A DNA stretch of 64,000 bases from Proteles cristata cristata (Eukaryota; Chordata; Mammalia; Carnivora; Hyaenidae): positions 558,001-622,000 of the forward strand of contig JAESUZ010000761.1 in the NCBI GenBank assembly GCA_017311185.1, given 5' to 3'. This document shows, in pieces, positions 31,618 to 43,854 of this stretch (its first letter is position 1; each line of letters starts with the position of its first letter). The notes beneath the pieces are model-generated. The model was not told the DNA's origin. It did not search any database and saw only the letters and a program-made list of their open reading frames with translations. The position numbers and the translations under genes were made by a program.

Positions 31618-33189
31618 TTAAGTATCCATTTCTTTACTGTCTTTCTTCTCCACTAAAATGTAAGCTACTTGAGGACAGGACTTTGCTTTGCTCGCCCTAT
31701 CTCAAATGTCTTGGTTTCTTCTTGTGACAAGAACTTTTAACATTTACCCTCCTAGCAACTTTCCAGTATGGGATACAGTCTTGTTAATTACAGACATCAA
31801 GCTGTACATGACATTCCAATGTGTCCATTTTTAAATGAACTTGCATGCTGGCAAGTCTAAAAGTTTTTCCAAATACCACCTGTTCTGCATTCTTCCTTCT
31901 GTTCTACTGGATCAGGGATGTACTAGTAATAAAAACATTTTTTATGATGCGCAAACACTGAAGAAAACCTGAGAGCATAAACGCAGATGAAACACCATGC
32001 TGTAGGAAGAAGAGCAAGGAAAGGGCACACTACAGTTTTACCACGAAGGAACATAAAACCTACCCTGCACTGCGACATACTCCAGAGGGGGATTCCGAAT
32101 AAACTCAGCCTCTGAAAGGTTTCCTTCTGAACGATGTGCTGTGCACCAGGCCACGTGCAAGCTGGGGAACCTGAGTCCTGTCCTGGCTCTGACAGGGGCT
32201 GCGTCCCTCCGCTAGCCCTGGCTTCACATTTCCGTTTGCCAAGCAAGCAGCTGGGGCTAGATAATCGCTACAGCGTCCCTTCCAGGTCTGTCTGCCACAC
32301 TAGCATTTACAGTGCTTCCTCACAGGTCCTCAAAGCTTCGGCAGTAAGACTGCCTGACACACAACCTGAAAAATACAGATCTCTGCTGGGAAAAATGATC
32401 TGTCGTATCTGCTCTCAGAATCTGTCCTGACATGAGAAACAAAACCAATAGGAAACTGAATTTCCAAAGCCAAATACTTCGGGGGTGGGGGGTGTGCACA
32501 AAAAATGGACTTCAGAGGTCGTAGGGCCGATTACACTTCCTAAGTTCTATACACGATGAGAAAATGTATTGTTAGTTCTTACCCTCAACCTGCAAAGTTA
32601 AACTATGCTCCAGCCGATGTCAACTGTCACTCCACCCATCCACTCACACCCCGCTATTCTCCCTCATTGAAGCAAACATCGCATGGGTGGAGTACGACAG
32701 AATCAACGCACACTGTTTGCAATATACAACCCGAGAGCCGTACCCTACTTGTGGGACTGCTGGGGAAACACATCCTAAGTGACGAGTGTCACAGCTGAGG
32801 TGTGCACCATGAAAGAGGAGGCATGCCAGCAGAAACACCACGCAGGCGGCTCTCACAAGGCGGTATCAACACCGTGAAGCCACCACAACAAAGGTACCAA
32901 GTGGTCCATGGTCCACTCCTTAATCTTCCAGGTCCAGAAACTCCAACTATCAGTATATTTAGAGAAACGATCAGTTGACACATTCTAACCATACTTATAA
33001 AAGAACATTAATCTACAACAGAAAATCAGACTCAGCAGCATCAAAATGCTCCTCCCATCCAGCAGCTCACGGAATTGTCTTCAGGTTGGCAGTGCTACCT
33101 GGAGGGCCACATTACAACAGCAGACACCACCACGGCATGCACTTCTATCCGAATGGGTTCCCACAGTCTCCGGCCTCATCCAACACCCT

Positions 33190-33288
33190 CTCATCTCCAG
33201 GTGGGCATTATTCATCCCATTTTATGGATGGGGAAACAGAGAGCTCAGTGACCTGAGGCTACACAACTATTAAGAAGAGAAGTAGGAG
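33190..33288 (-). repeat. MIR element
   Basis: attcatcccattttatggat, gggaaacagagagctcagtg and gaggctacacaactatt follow the antisense MIR core. Confidence 0.65.
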
Positions 33289-33520
33289 GTGCGCCTGGGG
33301 TGGCTCAGTCAGTTAAGCTTCCTACTTGGGCTCAGGTCATAATCTCATGGTTTGTGAGATCAAGCCCCACATCAGACTCTGCTCTGACAGTGTGGAGCCT
33401 GCTTGGGATTCTTGCTCTCTTCCCTCTCTCTGCCCCTCCCCTGACTCAAACTTTCTCTCTCTCTCTCTCTCTCACCTCAAAATAAGTAAACATTTAAAAT
33501 TTTTTTAAATAAATAAAGAC
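33289..33520 (+). mobile_element. CAN-SINE, CAA type
   Basis: gtgcgcctggggtggctcag to ctcaaaataagtaaacattt, A/T tail. Confidence 0.88.
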
Positions 33521-34417
33521 AGCCTGATCTAACAATAAAAATTTAAGATCCTGGTAATAACTACCACCAAACACATATATGGAATGTGGAATATTGCTAT
33601 CTGCCCCATTTCCTAAAAATACTAGACTGAAGAATGTGGGTGAGGAGCAAAACATTCTTCACACTGACAAAGCAGCAGGCAAATTCCATTTTAAGTCCAA
33701 GGACACAAATGAAATAAACAAAAGCTTAGCTGAAATTCTAATTGCCACAAAGAACGGATTTCTTTTTGTTAAAACAGGCTTAAGAGTCTAAGGAAGACAA
33801 TTATTTTACAGCTTACATCCTAGAAGAAATCTGAATGATTTTCCAGCTCAACAGGAGTGTATCATCAGACCAGTGGTGTCCCATTTTTACCAGACAACAC
33901 AAAAGGAGTTTCGGTAAGGCACTGGTGGTGCATTCCACTATAATATCCAACTCAAAGGCCGCAAAGCTAAAAATTCTAGTTTTGCCCGTTATAAGAACAT
34001 CCAAGAGGACAATTTATACAGCTACAAGTCTTAAATTGCAAAACTGGAACACCTGCTAGTACTTACTCCCAAGGAGGCACCCTAGAGACTGAATTCTAAT
34101 CTTAATCAACATGTAACAATAGTCTAATTAAAAAAGTCCAAGACCATCAACTCCATCATTAAGCATGATGTCCAATGTCTTCTCGTCTTCAATCAACACA
34201 AATCCTAACAATACGTTTCTAGCAATAAGGGCCATCAACTGGCCACAAAATCTTTGGACTCACATCTTAATGACTCCCTGCTCTTATCTATTATTAATTG
34301 AAAGTCTACTATATACCAAGTGATCCACATACACATCTCCTGCAACAGCTTGACTTTTCCAACCCTCTGGAAAACAACATGGCAACAATTACTAAAAGCC
34401 TTTCAGAAAGACCTGTC

Positions 34418-34632
34418 GGGGTGCCTGGGTGGCTCAGTGGTTGACCATCAGACTTGGGCTCAGGTCATGATTCACGGTTTGTGGGTTCGAGCCCTGCGTC
34501 GGGCTCTGTGCTGACAGCTAGCTCAGAGCCTGGAGCCTGCTTCAGGTTCTGTGTCTCCCTCTCTCTCTGACCCTCCCCTGCTCAGTCTCTCTCTCTCTCA
34601 GAAATAAATAAAACATTAAAAAAAAAAAAAAG
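34418..34632 (+). mobile_element. CAN-SINE, CAA type
   Basis: ggggtgcctgggtggctcag to cagaaataaataaaacatta, TSD agacctgtc. Confidence 0.92.
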
Positions 34633-34667
34633 ACCTGTCAATTCCATAGTTAAGAATACATCCTGAG

Positions 34668-34881
34668 AGGGGCGCCTGGGTGGCTCAGTTGGTTGGGCTC
34701 AAGTCATGATCTCGTAGTTCGTGGGTTCGAGCCCCACGTCGGGCTCTGTGCTGATGGGTGGCTCAGGACCTGGAGCCTGCTTCAGATTCTGGGTCTCCCT
34801 CTCTCTCTGACCCTCTCCTGTTTATGCGCTGTCTCTCTCTCAGAAATAAATAAAAAACATTTTTAAAAATTAAAAAAAAAA
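34668..34881 (+). mobile_element. CAN-SINE, CAA type
   Basis: ggggcgcctgggtggctcag, slightly shortened head. Clear TSD agaatacatcctgag. Confidence 0.93.
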
Positions 34882-34884
34882 GAA

Positions 34885-35555
34885 TACATCCTGAGAAAAT
34901 CAGAAATGGAGACAAAGCCTTATGTACATAGATATCCATGGAAATGTTACTAATAACTGCTTCCAATTTTCCCCGATTCAAATGCCCAGCAATAGGCAAT
35001 TTTTTAAATAAACTGTCATACATCTATATGATAGTATATTATGCGGCCGTTAAAATTATAAATTTGAAGAATCTGAAATGTAATGGGGAAATGCTGACAA
35101 TGTAGCTTTGACTGAACAAAGAAAATTGAAACTGTTAGTACACTTCAGGGCCTCATGTCTAAAAGTTACATTTTAACCATATAAAAGGAAGAAAGCTTAG
35201 GGGGAAAATACATTAAAAAGTAAACTGCAGGGGCGCCTGGGTGGCTTAGTCGATTAAGCGTCCGACTTTCGCTTGGGTCATGATCTCGCGGTTCGTGGGT
35301 TCGAGCCCCGCGTCGGGCTCTGTGCTGACCGCCAGCTCAGAGCCTGGAGCCTGTTTCAGTCTGTGACTCCCTCTCTCTCTGACCCCCCCGCTCATGCTCT
35401 CTCTCTCTCCTAGAAATAAATAAAAACATTTAAAAAAAAAAAGTAAACTGCAGTTATTTTGGGGGGATATGGTAGTAAGTAACATTCTCTCCTTACCTTT
35501 TCCTATAAGTTACAAATTCTCTATAATAAATACATAGTATTCATCAGAAAAAAAA
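34885..35555 (+). mobile_element. L1 3' fragment, interrupted by a SINE
   Basis: tagatatccatggaaatgtt, gcccagcaataggcaat, gatagtatattatgcggccg and later ttacaaattctctataataa follow the L1 3' order. Confidence 0.55.
35230..35441 (+). mobile_element. CAN-SINE, TAG type
   Basis: Close to subfamily consensus. TSD aagtaaactgcag, perfect, so young. Confidence 0.95.
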
Positions 35556-36043
35556 TACAAGAAAATTACCTGCAAAATAAATATGTCAAAACCAGCTACC
35601 ATAGAAAATTTCAGTTTCTACTGCTTTAAAATAGTGTTTCACAAACCACAAATCATGCTGTGTATGGAGCTGCTTTTCCGGGATCATACAGTTACTGCTA
35701 TTATTTGGCATTTAAATACACCTTTTGAGAGTCCATACACATTCTGCACACGTTTTTACTACATGCTGTCTACAGGGGTAAATTATAATGATGTTTCAAA
35801 AATACAAAGACATTAATTTAAAGTGAAGCAAAGTTCTGATAATTCTTTGAAGTCTGCCCAGCCAAGTCTGCATCAAAGCATCAAACAGAGCTATGCCCGG
35901 CTTCCAAGCCCACACTTGTATTAGGAGATGGAACGAACCCAGCTTTAATCACATGTACAAGTAGAGATCGTTTCTATTCTAAATTTGTTATCATCGCATT
36001 AGAACTACTATAATCAGACTAGAGCTGTTAAAAGGTAACATCC

Positions 36044-36253
36044 TGGGGCGCCCGGGTGGCTTAGTCGGTTAAGCGTCCGACTTTTGCTCAGGTCATGATC
36101 TCGCGGTTCGTGGGTTCAAGCCCCGCGTCAGGCTCTGTGCTGACTGCCAGCTCAGAACCTGGAGCCTGTTTCAGTCTGTGACTCTCTCTCTGACCCTCCC
36201 CTGCTCACGCTGTCTCTCTCTCTCTCCTAGAAATATAAAAAAAAAAAAAAAAA
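36044..36253 (+). mobile_element. CAN-SINE, TAG type
   Basis: gggcgcccgggtggcttag to ctcctagaaatataaaaa, TSD aaaaggtaac(a/g)tcct. Confidence 0.94.
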
Positions 36254-37827
36254 GGTAACGTCCTTTCCGAGTGCACACTTATGCACCACTGATACCGATA
36301 TGAAAGTCTGAATTTTAGACCAGTGATCCCCAATGTGGGGCAGGCATGCAAAAACAGTTCTTTAAAGATGTAGGAATAGAAAAGTTATTAGAATTTTCAT
36401 TTCCATTTATTTTAGTTCATCCTTCCTTAAATTCTACTCTATGGCTGTTTATAAGGTACATAAGGTTATTATTTCACATACACTGTACCACTTATGTTTC
36501 CAGTTATTCTGTACATATATGTGCATACATATATAACGCATATAACATTAGTTCATGTTCTTAATTTATTATACATATTGCAAAGATGTATGTTCCAAAA
36601 CACTGTACTCAAAGGGAAACCTGACTGAAAAAGTTTGGGGACCAGTGGTTTGGACAGACTGTGACAGGAAACAACCAGGAACATTAAAAAAAGAAAGAAA
36701 AGAAATTCCCTTTAGAAATGGAGGTGAAGAAATGAGAACAGATAAGGTAAACAAGAGTGAGGAAGAGAGACCAGGACTAGAAGGGGAAGGAAGGGGAGGA
36801 ATATGGGAGAAGCTGGGAGGTGAGGCGCTGGGGGTGGGAGCCTCAAGTTAAGTGATGTATTTGTAGGTAAAACTATAATGATGTTTACCGTTATGATTTG
36901 GTGAACGGAAATGACTCAAGTGTGTGTCTAGGGTGGATCCTGTTCCTGCCTCATGGGCAAGGCAAGCAACTGAAAAGACAGCCGACCACCAGACATCTTA
37001 AAATAGATACTGTGTTAGGTTACAATGGAGCCAACGGAACAAACTTGCAATAGGGGAGCAGTTTACGGGCTGGGTGGTGCAGGCTTCGAGAAGACAAGAG
37101 ACAAGACGGAGCCCAGGTTTCCATATGCTAATCTGGCCTGGGAGGAGGTAAATGCCCAAAGGGTGACCCAGTGAATAAAAATTCGTGGAGTTAGCCTACC
37201 AGTTCAATTAGTGAGGTACTCCTAACATCCTGAGCTAACAGAGGCCGGTGCCTGCCTGGAGCAAGCAATGGGCTATCTTTTCCAGGTCCCTTCCTTTAAA
37301 TTTGCTACAGCCCAGCTCAAAAAGGGCAGGAAGAGACGCCATGCCACTTTTCATCTTCTCCCGAGGCCAGATAAGAACAGAACCAATTTACATCTTCATT
37401 TTTTTATTTCCCCCACCAGCTGGTGACTCTAACCAGGGTAACAGAACGGAGGGTAGAGAACTGAAAATGCCAAAAAATTCCAGGGTTGCGTTTATCTCCC
37501 TCCTTAAACTGTCCTTTCCTAGCTTTTCCTGTGAGGGGGAACCGGTTCCTCGGTTTATAGAAAAAAACTGCAAAAGAATCCCTTTTACTGATCTCTTTGT
37601 AGCTTCTGTAGCATCAGTCTGCGTTATCTGGGTGACACTTTGCATCCTGAAACATTTTCTTTATGCCAAGGTTCTAAAGTTCACACAGTGTAAAGGAATC
37701 ATACTCACTTCTGAACAAAATATTGACGCACTTGTTTATCATAATACAGGGCAGAACAGGCTGCAGTTGGGCAATAGCTTTTAGAAGTATTTCATAACTG
37801 CAGGAGAAAATCAAGATTCACATTCTG

Positions 37828-37884
37828 GGGCCCTGGAGGACTTCTGTAATGTTCTTAATGTTTAGATCATGTCCTCCAGGGTCC
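37828..37884. repeat. Intronic hairpin, 14-bp stem, 29-nt loop
   Basis: gggccctggaggac (37,828-37,841) pairs with gtcctccagggtcc (37,871-37,884), with a single G-T wobble. It lies in otherwise unique intron 1 sequence. Confidence 0.85.
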
Positions 37885-38529
37885 ACTTATCAAGATTTAA
37901 ATGTTTTAGTGTAAAGGCCAGAGTTATCGTCACAAATTCTGTCTGGTGGCAGCTCGGGGCATTTTGAGAATAAATCATGTTGCTTATTTCACATAAATGG
38001 AAGAGCAGCTGAATTTTCTTCCAGCATGGTAGGGAAATGAAACAAGCAAATCACACCGAGAATATACTAGGCCATTTCTACGAAAATATCCTCATAAAGC
38101 GCTGAACTTTGAACCCACCCAAACTTTGAATCGTGGCCTGAAAAAAAGAGGGATTCTGGCCTACTACCAGCGAGGAAACCAGGGACTCAAACGGCTTGAA
38201 TTAAACTAATAACTACCCCTCCTCCTTTTTTTTTCTTTTTTTTAAGAATTTAATCAGAAATGCCATGTGGTAGGGAAAAGGGAAAAGGGCATTTCCAAAT
38301 GCCTCAAAACAAGGGAATGCAAGTCTCAAACTTTTTCCTTCACTGCGAGTGCAAACGTCTACATTTAAAGGTAAATTACGTTTGCTTAAGCAGGAGCTGT
38401 CTCCAGAAAACCAGATGAACATCCACCTAACCACAGCGATCCAAACTGGTATTTCTGGTTGGGGAAGTAGAATGTATGAACTCTTGCAAACCTGGAGCTG
38501 CTTCTTCGGTCCACAACACCCCAAACTCG

Positions 38530-39420
38530 GGATTATTAGGGGAGAAGGGGCCGAAGAGCCCCAAGATGGGGCGGGCCGCCCAACACTCCACGCGCCCCTC
38601 GGGCTGCAGTGGGTGCGTCTGCGGTGGGGTTCCCGGCTCCCTCCCATGGCACCCCACCCCTCGCTCGGAGTGCGTGGGGGCAGCTACCGATTCCAGCTCG
38701 CTCCCGGACGCGGGGACGAGCTGGGAGAGGCCATCCTGCTCCCCCACCCCCAATTCCCCACCAACAGCAAAGGGAGGGCGTGAGACCCCAAAGCTGGAGG
38801 GCTAGCCCTGGAGAGAGACCCCGATCGCTGCCCGGCGTACCTGGCTCTCAGCTGCGGGGATGCCGGACTCGAGCTCGCACAGCGCGCGGAAGTTGTGCAG
38901 CTCGAAGTCGGCGTCGACCTGGAGGGAAAAGGTCACCTCGGAGAGGTCCCTCCGCACACAGTACACGGTGAGCAGCATGGCCCGGGCCCGACCCAGCTCG
39001 GCTCGGCCCGGCCTCGGCGCTGGGCTGCGGGGCGGTGGCGGGGCCTGGCTGGTGCTGCGGGCGGACGGCGGCGGGCTGCTCGCTCGCCCGCCTGCTCCTT
39101 CCCTCCCTCACACACGCTCAGTGACTCACTCCCTCCCGCCCTCACTACCAAGCACGGCCGCCGCCACCCGCCTGCGACTCCGTCTGCCTGCCTGCCTGCC
39201 TGCCGGCCTGCCTCCCACCGCTGCCGCCAAGCGCGCCGGCCGCCCGGCGCCCCGCCCCGCCGCAACGCGGCTGCCGTAAAGCCCGCCTGGCTGTCTCTGC
39301 CATCGCGACGCGGCGAAGGGGCGGGCCGGGAAGAGGGAGGCGGGAAGCTGGGCGAGGATGCGCGGGGCTTGGGAAGGGAGCGGGCGGAAGGGCGAGCACA
39401 AGGGAGAGAGGAGAGCAATG
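38530..39420. promoter_or_regulatory. DDI2 promoter CpG island
   Basis: Dense CpG and high GC surround DDI2 exon 1 and the ~440 bp upstream of its ATG, with no obvious TATA box, as expected for a widely expressed gene. The upstream part has a short (CTGC)n run near 39,187-39,206 and an AP-1-type TGACTCA at 39,122-39,128. Long overlapping frames on both strands reflect lack of A/T stops, not coding. The transcription start is not determined. Confidence 0.85.
38841..38978 (-). CDS. DDI2: DDI2 exon 1: start codon and first half of ubiquitin-like domain
   Basis: ATG at 38,976-38,978, then 46 codons ([20 protein letters not shown], then [26 protein letters not shown]) to donor CAG|GTACGC, phase 0. 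This is the UBL start of the Ddi family; the whole protein acts in the cytosol and nucleus, bringing ubiquitinated clients to the proteasome and cutting some, notably NRF1. The ATG has G at -3, and there is no alternative upstream ATG in frame. Matches human over all 46 residues as I recall it. Confidence 0.98.
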
Positions 39421-40937
39421 AGAATCGAAAACGTGCTAACTGAGTGGTTTAATAGCTGAGGTCTGGGGATGACTCCACAACCTCATTCATCAGACAGGCA
39501 TTTATGAAGCCCCTTCCGTGTGCATACAAAAATGCGTAAAAATAGGGGTCTTTCCTGAAGGGACTCTCAGGCTGGTGTAGGAGACTGAAAACTAAACAGG
39601 AAGTTCTAAAATGTATTTTACGTAGCAGAAATTGAGGCTCAGAGGGATTAATCCACTTCTTGTCCTATGATGATTAGGGTTAAAACCAAAATCATAACCT
39701 GCCTGGTCTATACAGCCAGCTTACTCTGGCCCCTGCCTTCTCCTCCAGACCCCGCCCCTGAGCCCTTCCTGCACTCCGCTTCCAGCCACCTTGGGACTTG
39801 AGGTGCCTCCAAGGCTCCCTTCCCCTGCCTTGGACAGTTTTCCCTCCATTTGGACTGTCTCCTTCCTAGACCTGGCGATATTGGGCACCGCTTAGAATCC
39901 ACTCCAGGAAGTGCTTTCTACTGTAACGGCCTGTCTGGGGCCACAGAGCTGAGGCGTGGATAGAGGCCCAGAACGTGAGGATTCGTCAGGAAACCAAAAC
40001 GGACGCAAGCGTGGCATCTCCCTGTTTACCACCCGTTTGTTCCCTATCCATGGAGTGGAGACCCCTCTTCTCTTACAACAGGGAGGGAGGGAGGAAATAG
40101 GATGGCTACGGAGGCGGGTAAGTAGGTAGGTTTGGTGGCCAGAAAGTCAATGACCAGCTGAAGACTTTCCTCGGTGGAGGAGGGAGGGTCATCTGTGGAG
40201 AATAAAAAGTAGAGGAGCAAGGGGCGGAGAAGAGTGGTTGTATCAGGTACAGAAAGCCTGACTATCAGTGATGTAAGCAAAGAAAAGTTTGGTTTTTTTC
40301 ACAGGTTAGGAAGCCTGGAGGTAGACAGCCACATCTGTTCCATGACTCAATGATATCGGGGCCTGTATTTCTGTAAATCTTTTGGTCCTTCCCCTGAGAG
40401 ACACAATATGGCTGGCTGCCTCCACCCCATGCATCATTTTCTTGCTCAAGGCAAGAGCTTGCCCAGAGTCCTGCAGCCCTGCCTATAAACAGACTCACGC
40501 TTACATCTCACTGGCCAGATCTGTGCCACATAGATGCACACAAGGCTAGGAAAGTGAGTGTTCAGCTTTCCTCACCGCATTAAAAGACATTGGCAAGAGA
40601 AATGGTTTCCGCAATGGGTGTTAGATGAAACCTACATAGCGCCTACTATGGCAGAGAAGACGAAATAACCGTTGCACATTGAAGCGAGTTGAACAGAGAA
40701 GTGATGTAGCATTGCCGGGTGGTGTCAAGGATTCAGCTGAGGTTGGAATCATGAATTGATTCATTTTTCTGTTACATTATTTTTCTAGTGGTGCTCAGGT
40801 GCCCACGTGTGACTGAGTTTTTTGTTTTTTTTTTCCAAAGATGGGCACAACAGTATCTTCCATCTTATATGTTCTACAATGTGTCCATAACATTCCTTCT
40901 ATTAAGAGATCGGTGTATGTCCCTCCATGTATTTTTA
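39421..40937. other. Intergenic, upstream of DDI2
   Basis: No gene seen. 39,470-39,600 resembles an old L2-type remnant (catttatgaagcccctt). 39,605-39,690 looks like antisense MIR (gaaattgaggctcagaggga). No SINE until 40,938. Confidence 0.5.
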
Positions 40938-40974
40938 CTTTTATTTTTTTTGAGAGAGAGCAAAGGGGAGTGTT

Positions 40975-41009
<35 letters not shown>

Positions 41010-41055
41010 CTCAAGCAGGCTTCACACCCAGTGCAGAGCTCAATGTGGGCTGATG
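40938..41055 (-). mobile_element. CAN-SINE, truncated, with (GA)n run
   Basis: ttttactttttattttttttg, about 16 GA repeats, tctcaagcaggcttcacacc. The head is lost. Confidence 0.75.
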
Positions 41056-41059
41056 TGGG

Positions 41060-41427
41060 GTGATGTGGAAAACAAAGGCAGAAGGAAATGGCAGATAAAA
41101 CTAAATGTCCTTATAACCTACAGCCTATTGACAAATACTTGAGGCTGTCAGAGTAAAACATCTCCCTACTGTCTTAATGTTAGTGCTTTGCTAGAGGGAA
41201 AAACAACCTTAGCTTGACAATAGCTAGGCCTCCAGTATCCTGTGAATCTTCTTTAGCATATGAAAATCCCTTTGGAAACTTCCCCGTGACTTGATCTCTC
41301 CCAACTCCCAAGTATATACCAAGTTTCTCATGGTCCGCAGGTGGCAGCACTCCCTGCCCATGGGTCCTGTCCCTATGTTTTAATAAAATCATCTTTTGGC
41401 ACCAAAGACGTCTTCAAGAATTCTTTC
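41060..41427 (+). mobile_element. Probable ERV1-like LTR end (old)
   Basis: aataaa at 41,382 is followed by catcttttggcaccaaagac and cttcaagaattctttctt, the poly(A)-region and U5 pattern of carnivore class I endogenous retrovirus LTRs. No internal viral genes are recognised. A SINE interrupts its 3' side. Confidence 0.5.
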
Positions 41428-41428
41428 T

Positions 41429-41672
41429 TGGGGCTCCTGGGTGGCTCAGTCAGTTAAGCGTCCGACTTCACCTCAGGTCATGATCTCATGGTTCGTGGGT
41501 TCAAGCCCTGCGTCGGGCTCTGTGCTGACAGCTCAGAACCTGGAGCTTGCTTCCAATTCTGTGTCTCCCTCTCCCTCTGACCCTCCTCTGCTCACACTGT
41601 CTCTATTTCTCTCTCTCTCTCTCTCAGAAATAAATAAAAAACATTACAAAATTTTAAAAAAGAAAGAAAGAA
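41429..41672 (+). mobile_element. CAN-SINE, CAA type
   Basis: ggggctcctgggtggctcag to cagaaataaataaaaaacat. Confidence 0.92.
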
Positions 41673-41721
41673 ATAGGGTGATGTCATAGAGAGCAACTTA
41701 AGGATGGAAATATGGTGTGAG

Positions 41722-41911
41722 GGACACCTGGGTTGCTCAGTGGTTAAGCATCTGTCTTCAGCTTAGGTCATGAACTTGTAGTTTGTGGGTTCGAGCCCTA
41801 CATGCTGACAGCTCAGGCCTGGATCCTGCTTCGGATTCTGTGTCTCCCTCTCTCTTTGTCCCTCCCACACTCACACTCTCTGTCTGTCTCTCTCTCAAAA
41901 ATAAACATTAA
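41722..41911 (+). mobile_element. CAN-SINE, CAA type
   Basis: gggacacctgggttgctcag to caaaaataaacattaaa. The A-tail was the target of the next SINE. Confidence 0.88.
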
Positions 41912-42160
41912 AGGGGCACCTGGGTGGCTCAGTCGGTTAAGCAGCCGACTTTGGCTCAGGTCATGATCTTGCGGTTCATAAGTTTGAGCCCTGCATCAGG
42001 CTCTGTGCTGACAGCTCAGAGCCTGAAGCCTGCTTCTGATTCTGTATCTCCCTCTCTCTCTTCCCCGTTCATGCTCTGTTTCTCTCTGTGTCAATAAAAA
42101 TAAAAGAAAATAAAACACATTAAAAAATAAACATTAAAAAATTTATAAAGAAAAAAGAAA
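41912..42160 (+). mobile_element. CAN-SINE inserted in the tail of the preceding one
   Basis: ggggcacctgggtggctcag directly follows aaataaacattaaa. That same tail text recurs at about 42,126-42,140. Confidence 0.9.
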
Positions 42161-42489
42161 TGTGGCATGAACACTGGATAGGATAGTTCAGTGAAGATGT
42201 TTCTGAGAAGATGATATTTGAGTTGAGACCTGAGGAATCCGAAATCAGCCACCTAAGGGAAGAGTTCTCAGGCAGAATAAATGGGAAATGCAAGGGCCAC
42301 TAGCCTAGAAGGAGTTTAGCATCTTGTGAGAAGAAGAGAGGCTAGTGGGGCTGGAGTAAGTGGGAGAGAAAGTGTTACATGAGATGAGAAAAGGAAGAAG
42401 GCACCAGTTCATGTAGAGCCTTGTAGCTCATAGTGAGGCATTTAGATTTTATCCCAATAAATCCCATAAAGAAGCTACTATGAGGTGCG

Positions 42490-42842
42490 TTTTTTTTTTT
42501 TAAGTTTGTTTTAAAGTAATCTCTATGAGGGGCGCCTGGGTGGCTTAGTCGGTTAAGCGTCCGACTTTTGCTCAGGTCATGATCTCGCGGTTCGTGGGTT
42601 CGAGCCCCGCGTCGGGCTCTGTGCTGACTGCCAGCTCAGAGCCTGGAGCCTGTTTCAGTCTGTGACTCCCTCTCTCTCTGACCCTCCCCTGCTCACACTG
42701 TCTCTCTCTCTCTCCTAGAAATAAATAAAACATTTAAAAATTAAAAAAAAAATAAAGTAATCTCTATGCACAAGATGGGGCTCTAACTCATGACCCTGAG
42801 GTCAGGAGTTGCATGCTCTTCTGACTAAGCCAGCCAAGCACC
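42490..42842 (-). mobile_element. CAN-SINE, short type, split by a younger SINE
   Basis: Text resumes after the nested copy with the TSD aaagtaatctctatg and continues gactaagccagccaagcacc. Confidence 0.85.
42529..42753 (+). mobile_element. CAN-SINE, TAG type, nested
   Basis: Near consensus; TSD aaagtaatctctatg on both sides. Confidence 0.95.
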
Positions 42843-43186
42843 GTTATGAGGGTTTTAAGTAGGAAAAGTATATTGTGAGATTCATGTTTTTAAGAGTTCA
42901 TGCTGTCCCGAAATAAACCCTCACATTTATGGTCAATTAATTTTTAACAAGAGAACCAAGATAATAGAATGGGAAAAAGAATAGTTTCTTCAACAAATGG
43001 GACAACTGGACTTCCACATGTGAAAAAATGAAATTGGACCCTTACTTCCCACCACATACAAAATTAACTCAAAATGGATGGCAGACTTACATGAAGGAGC
43101 TAAAGCTATGAAACTCTTAGAAGAAAGTATAGGAGTAAATCTTTGTAACCTTGGATTAGGCAAAGCCATCTTAGATAGGACACCAA

Positions 43187-43405
43187 GGGGCACCTGGGTC
43201 ATTCAGTCGGTTGTGAATCTGACTTTGGCTCAGGTCATGATCTCATGGTTCATGAGTTTGAGCCCCACTTCAGGCTCTGTGCTGACAGCTCAGAGCCTGG
43301 ACCCTGCTTCGGATTCTGTGTCTCCCTCTCTCTCTGCCCCTCCCCTGCTCCTGCTCTGTTTCTGTCTCAAGAATAAACATTAAAAAAAAAAAAAACCCAA
43401 AAAAC
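43187..43405 (+). mobile_element. CAN-SINE, CAA type, nested in L1
   Basis: TSD agataggacacca flanks it. Confidence 0.93.
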
Positions 43406-43613
43406 AGATAGGACACCAAAAGGTGCCAGGAAAGAAAAAACAGATAAATTGGACTTTATCAAAATTAGAAACTTTTGTGTTTCAGAGACATCACTGAGAA
43501 AGTGGAAAGATGATCAGAATAGGAGACAATATTTACAAATCACATATTTCATAAGGGACTTACGTCTAAAAATAAAGAACTCTTACAGTTCAGTAATAAA
43601 AAGGCAAAATAAT

Positions 43614-43834
43614 TTTTTTAATGTTTTATTTATTTCTAGGAGAGACAGAGAGAGAGAGAGAGAGAGCATGAGCAGGGGAGGGTCAGAGTGAGAGGGAGTC
43701 ACAGACTGAAACAGGCTCCAGGCTCCGAGCTGGCAGTCAGCACAGAGCCCGACGCGGGGCTCGAACCCACGAACCGCGAGATCATGACCTAAGCGAAAGT
43801 CGGACGCTTAACCGACTAAGCCACCCAGGCGCCC
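43614..43834 (-). mobile_element. CAN-SINE, TAG type, nested in L1
   Basis: TSD aaggcaaaataatttttt; near consensus. Confidence 0.95.
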
Positions 43835-43854
43835 CAAGGCAAAATAATTTTTAA

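Larger units (their letters stand above)
30905..31690 (+). mobile_element. L2 LINE 3' portion, interrupted by two SINEs
   Basis: Order and wording match L2: accctacaatggtttccca, gacttcatctcataccgt, aggtctctgatcaaacataa, caccctatttaaaatgtact, then (after the SINE) ccactaaaatgtaagctact and gaggacaggac. Confidence 0.75.
30827..38840 (-). other. DDI2 intron 1
   Basis: 8 kb. From 31.1 to 36.3 kb it carries L2, L1 and MIR remnants and eight SINEs. From 36,254 to the exon it is SINE-free and largely unique, with a near-perfect hairpin at 37,828-37,884. A 178-codon plus-strand frame at 37,248-37,784 is probably chance. Confidence 0.85.
42165..42890 (-). mobile_element. Ancient L2/CR1-like LINE, with nested SINEs
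   Basis: gatatttgagttgagacctg, aagggccactagcctagaag, gtagagccttgtagctcata and ttttatcccaataaatccc form a recognisable old mammalian repeat. Family name uncertain. Confidence 0.5.

Noticed and set aside
37248..37784. 178-codon plus-strand frame in DDI2 intron 1
   Set aside because: No recognisable domain, no splice or promoter context, mixed composition; a frame this long is expected by chance in 64 kb read six ways.
38349..39443. Several long overlapping frames around DDI2 exon 1
   Set aside because: GC-driven shadows on both strands of the promoter CpG island; only the 46 codons of DDI2 exon 1 are supported.
43078..43383. 101-codon frame starting MADLHEGAKAMK as a gene
   Set aside because: L1 ORF2 C-terminal remnant running into a SINE, with stops downstream.
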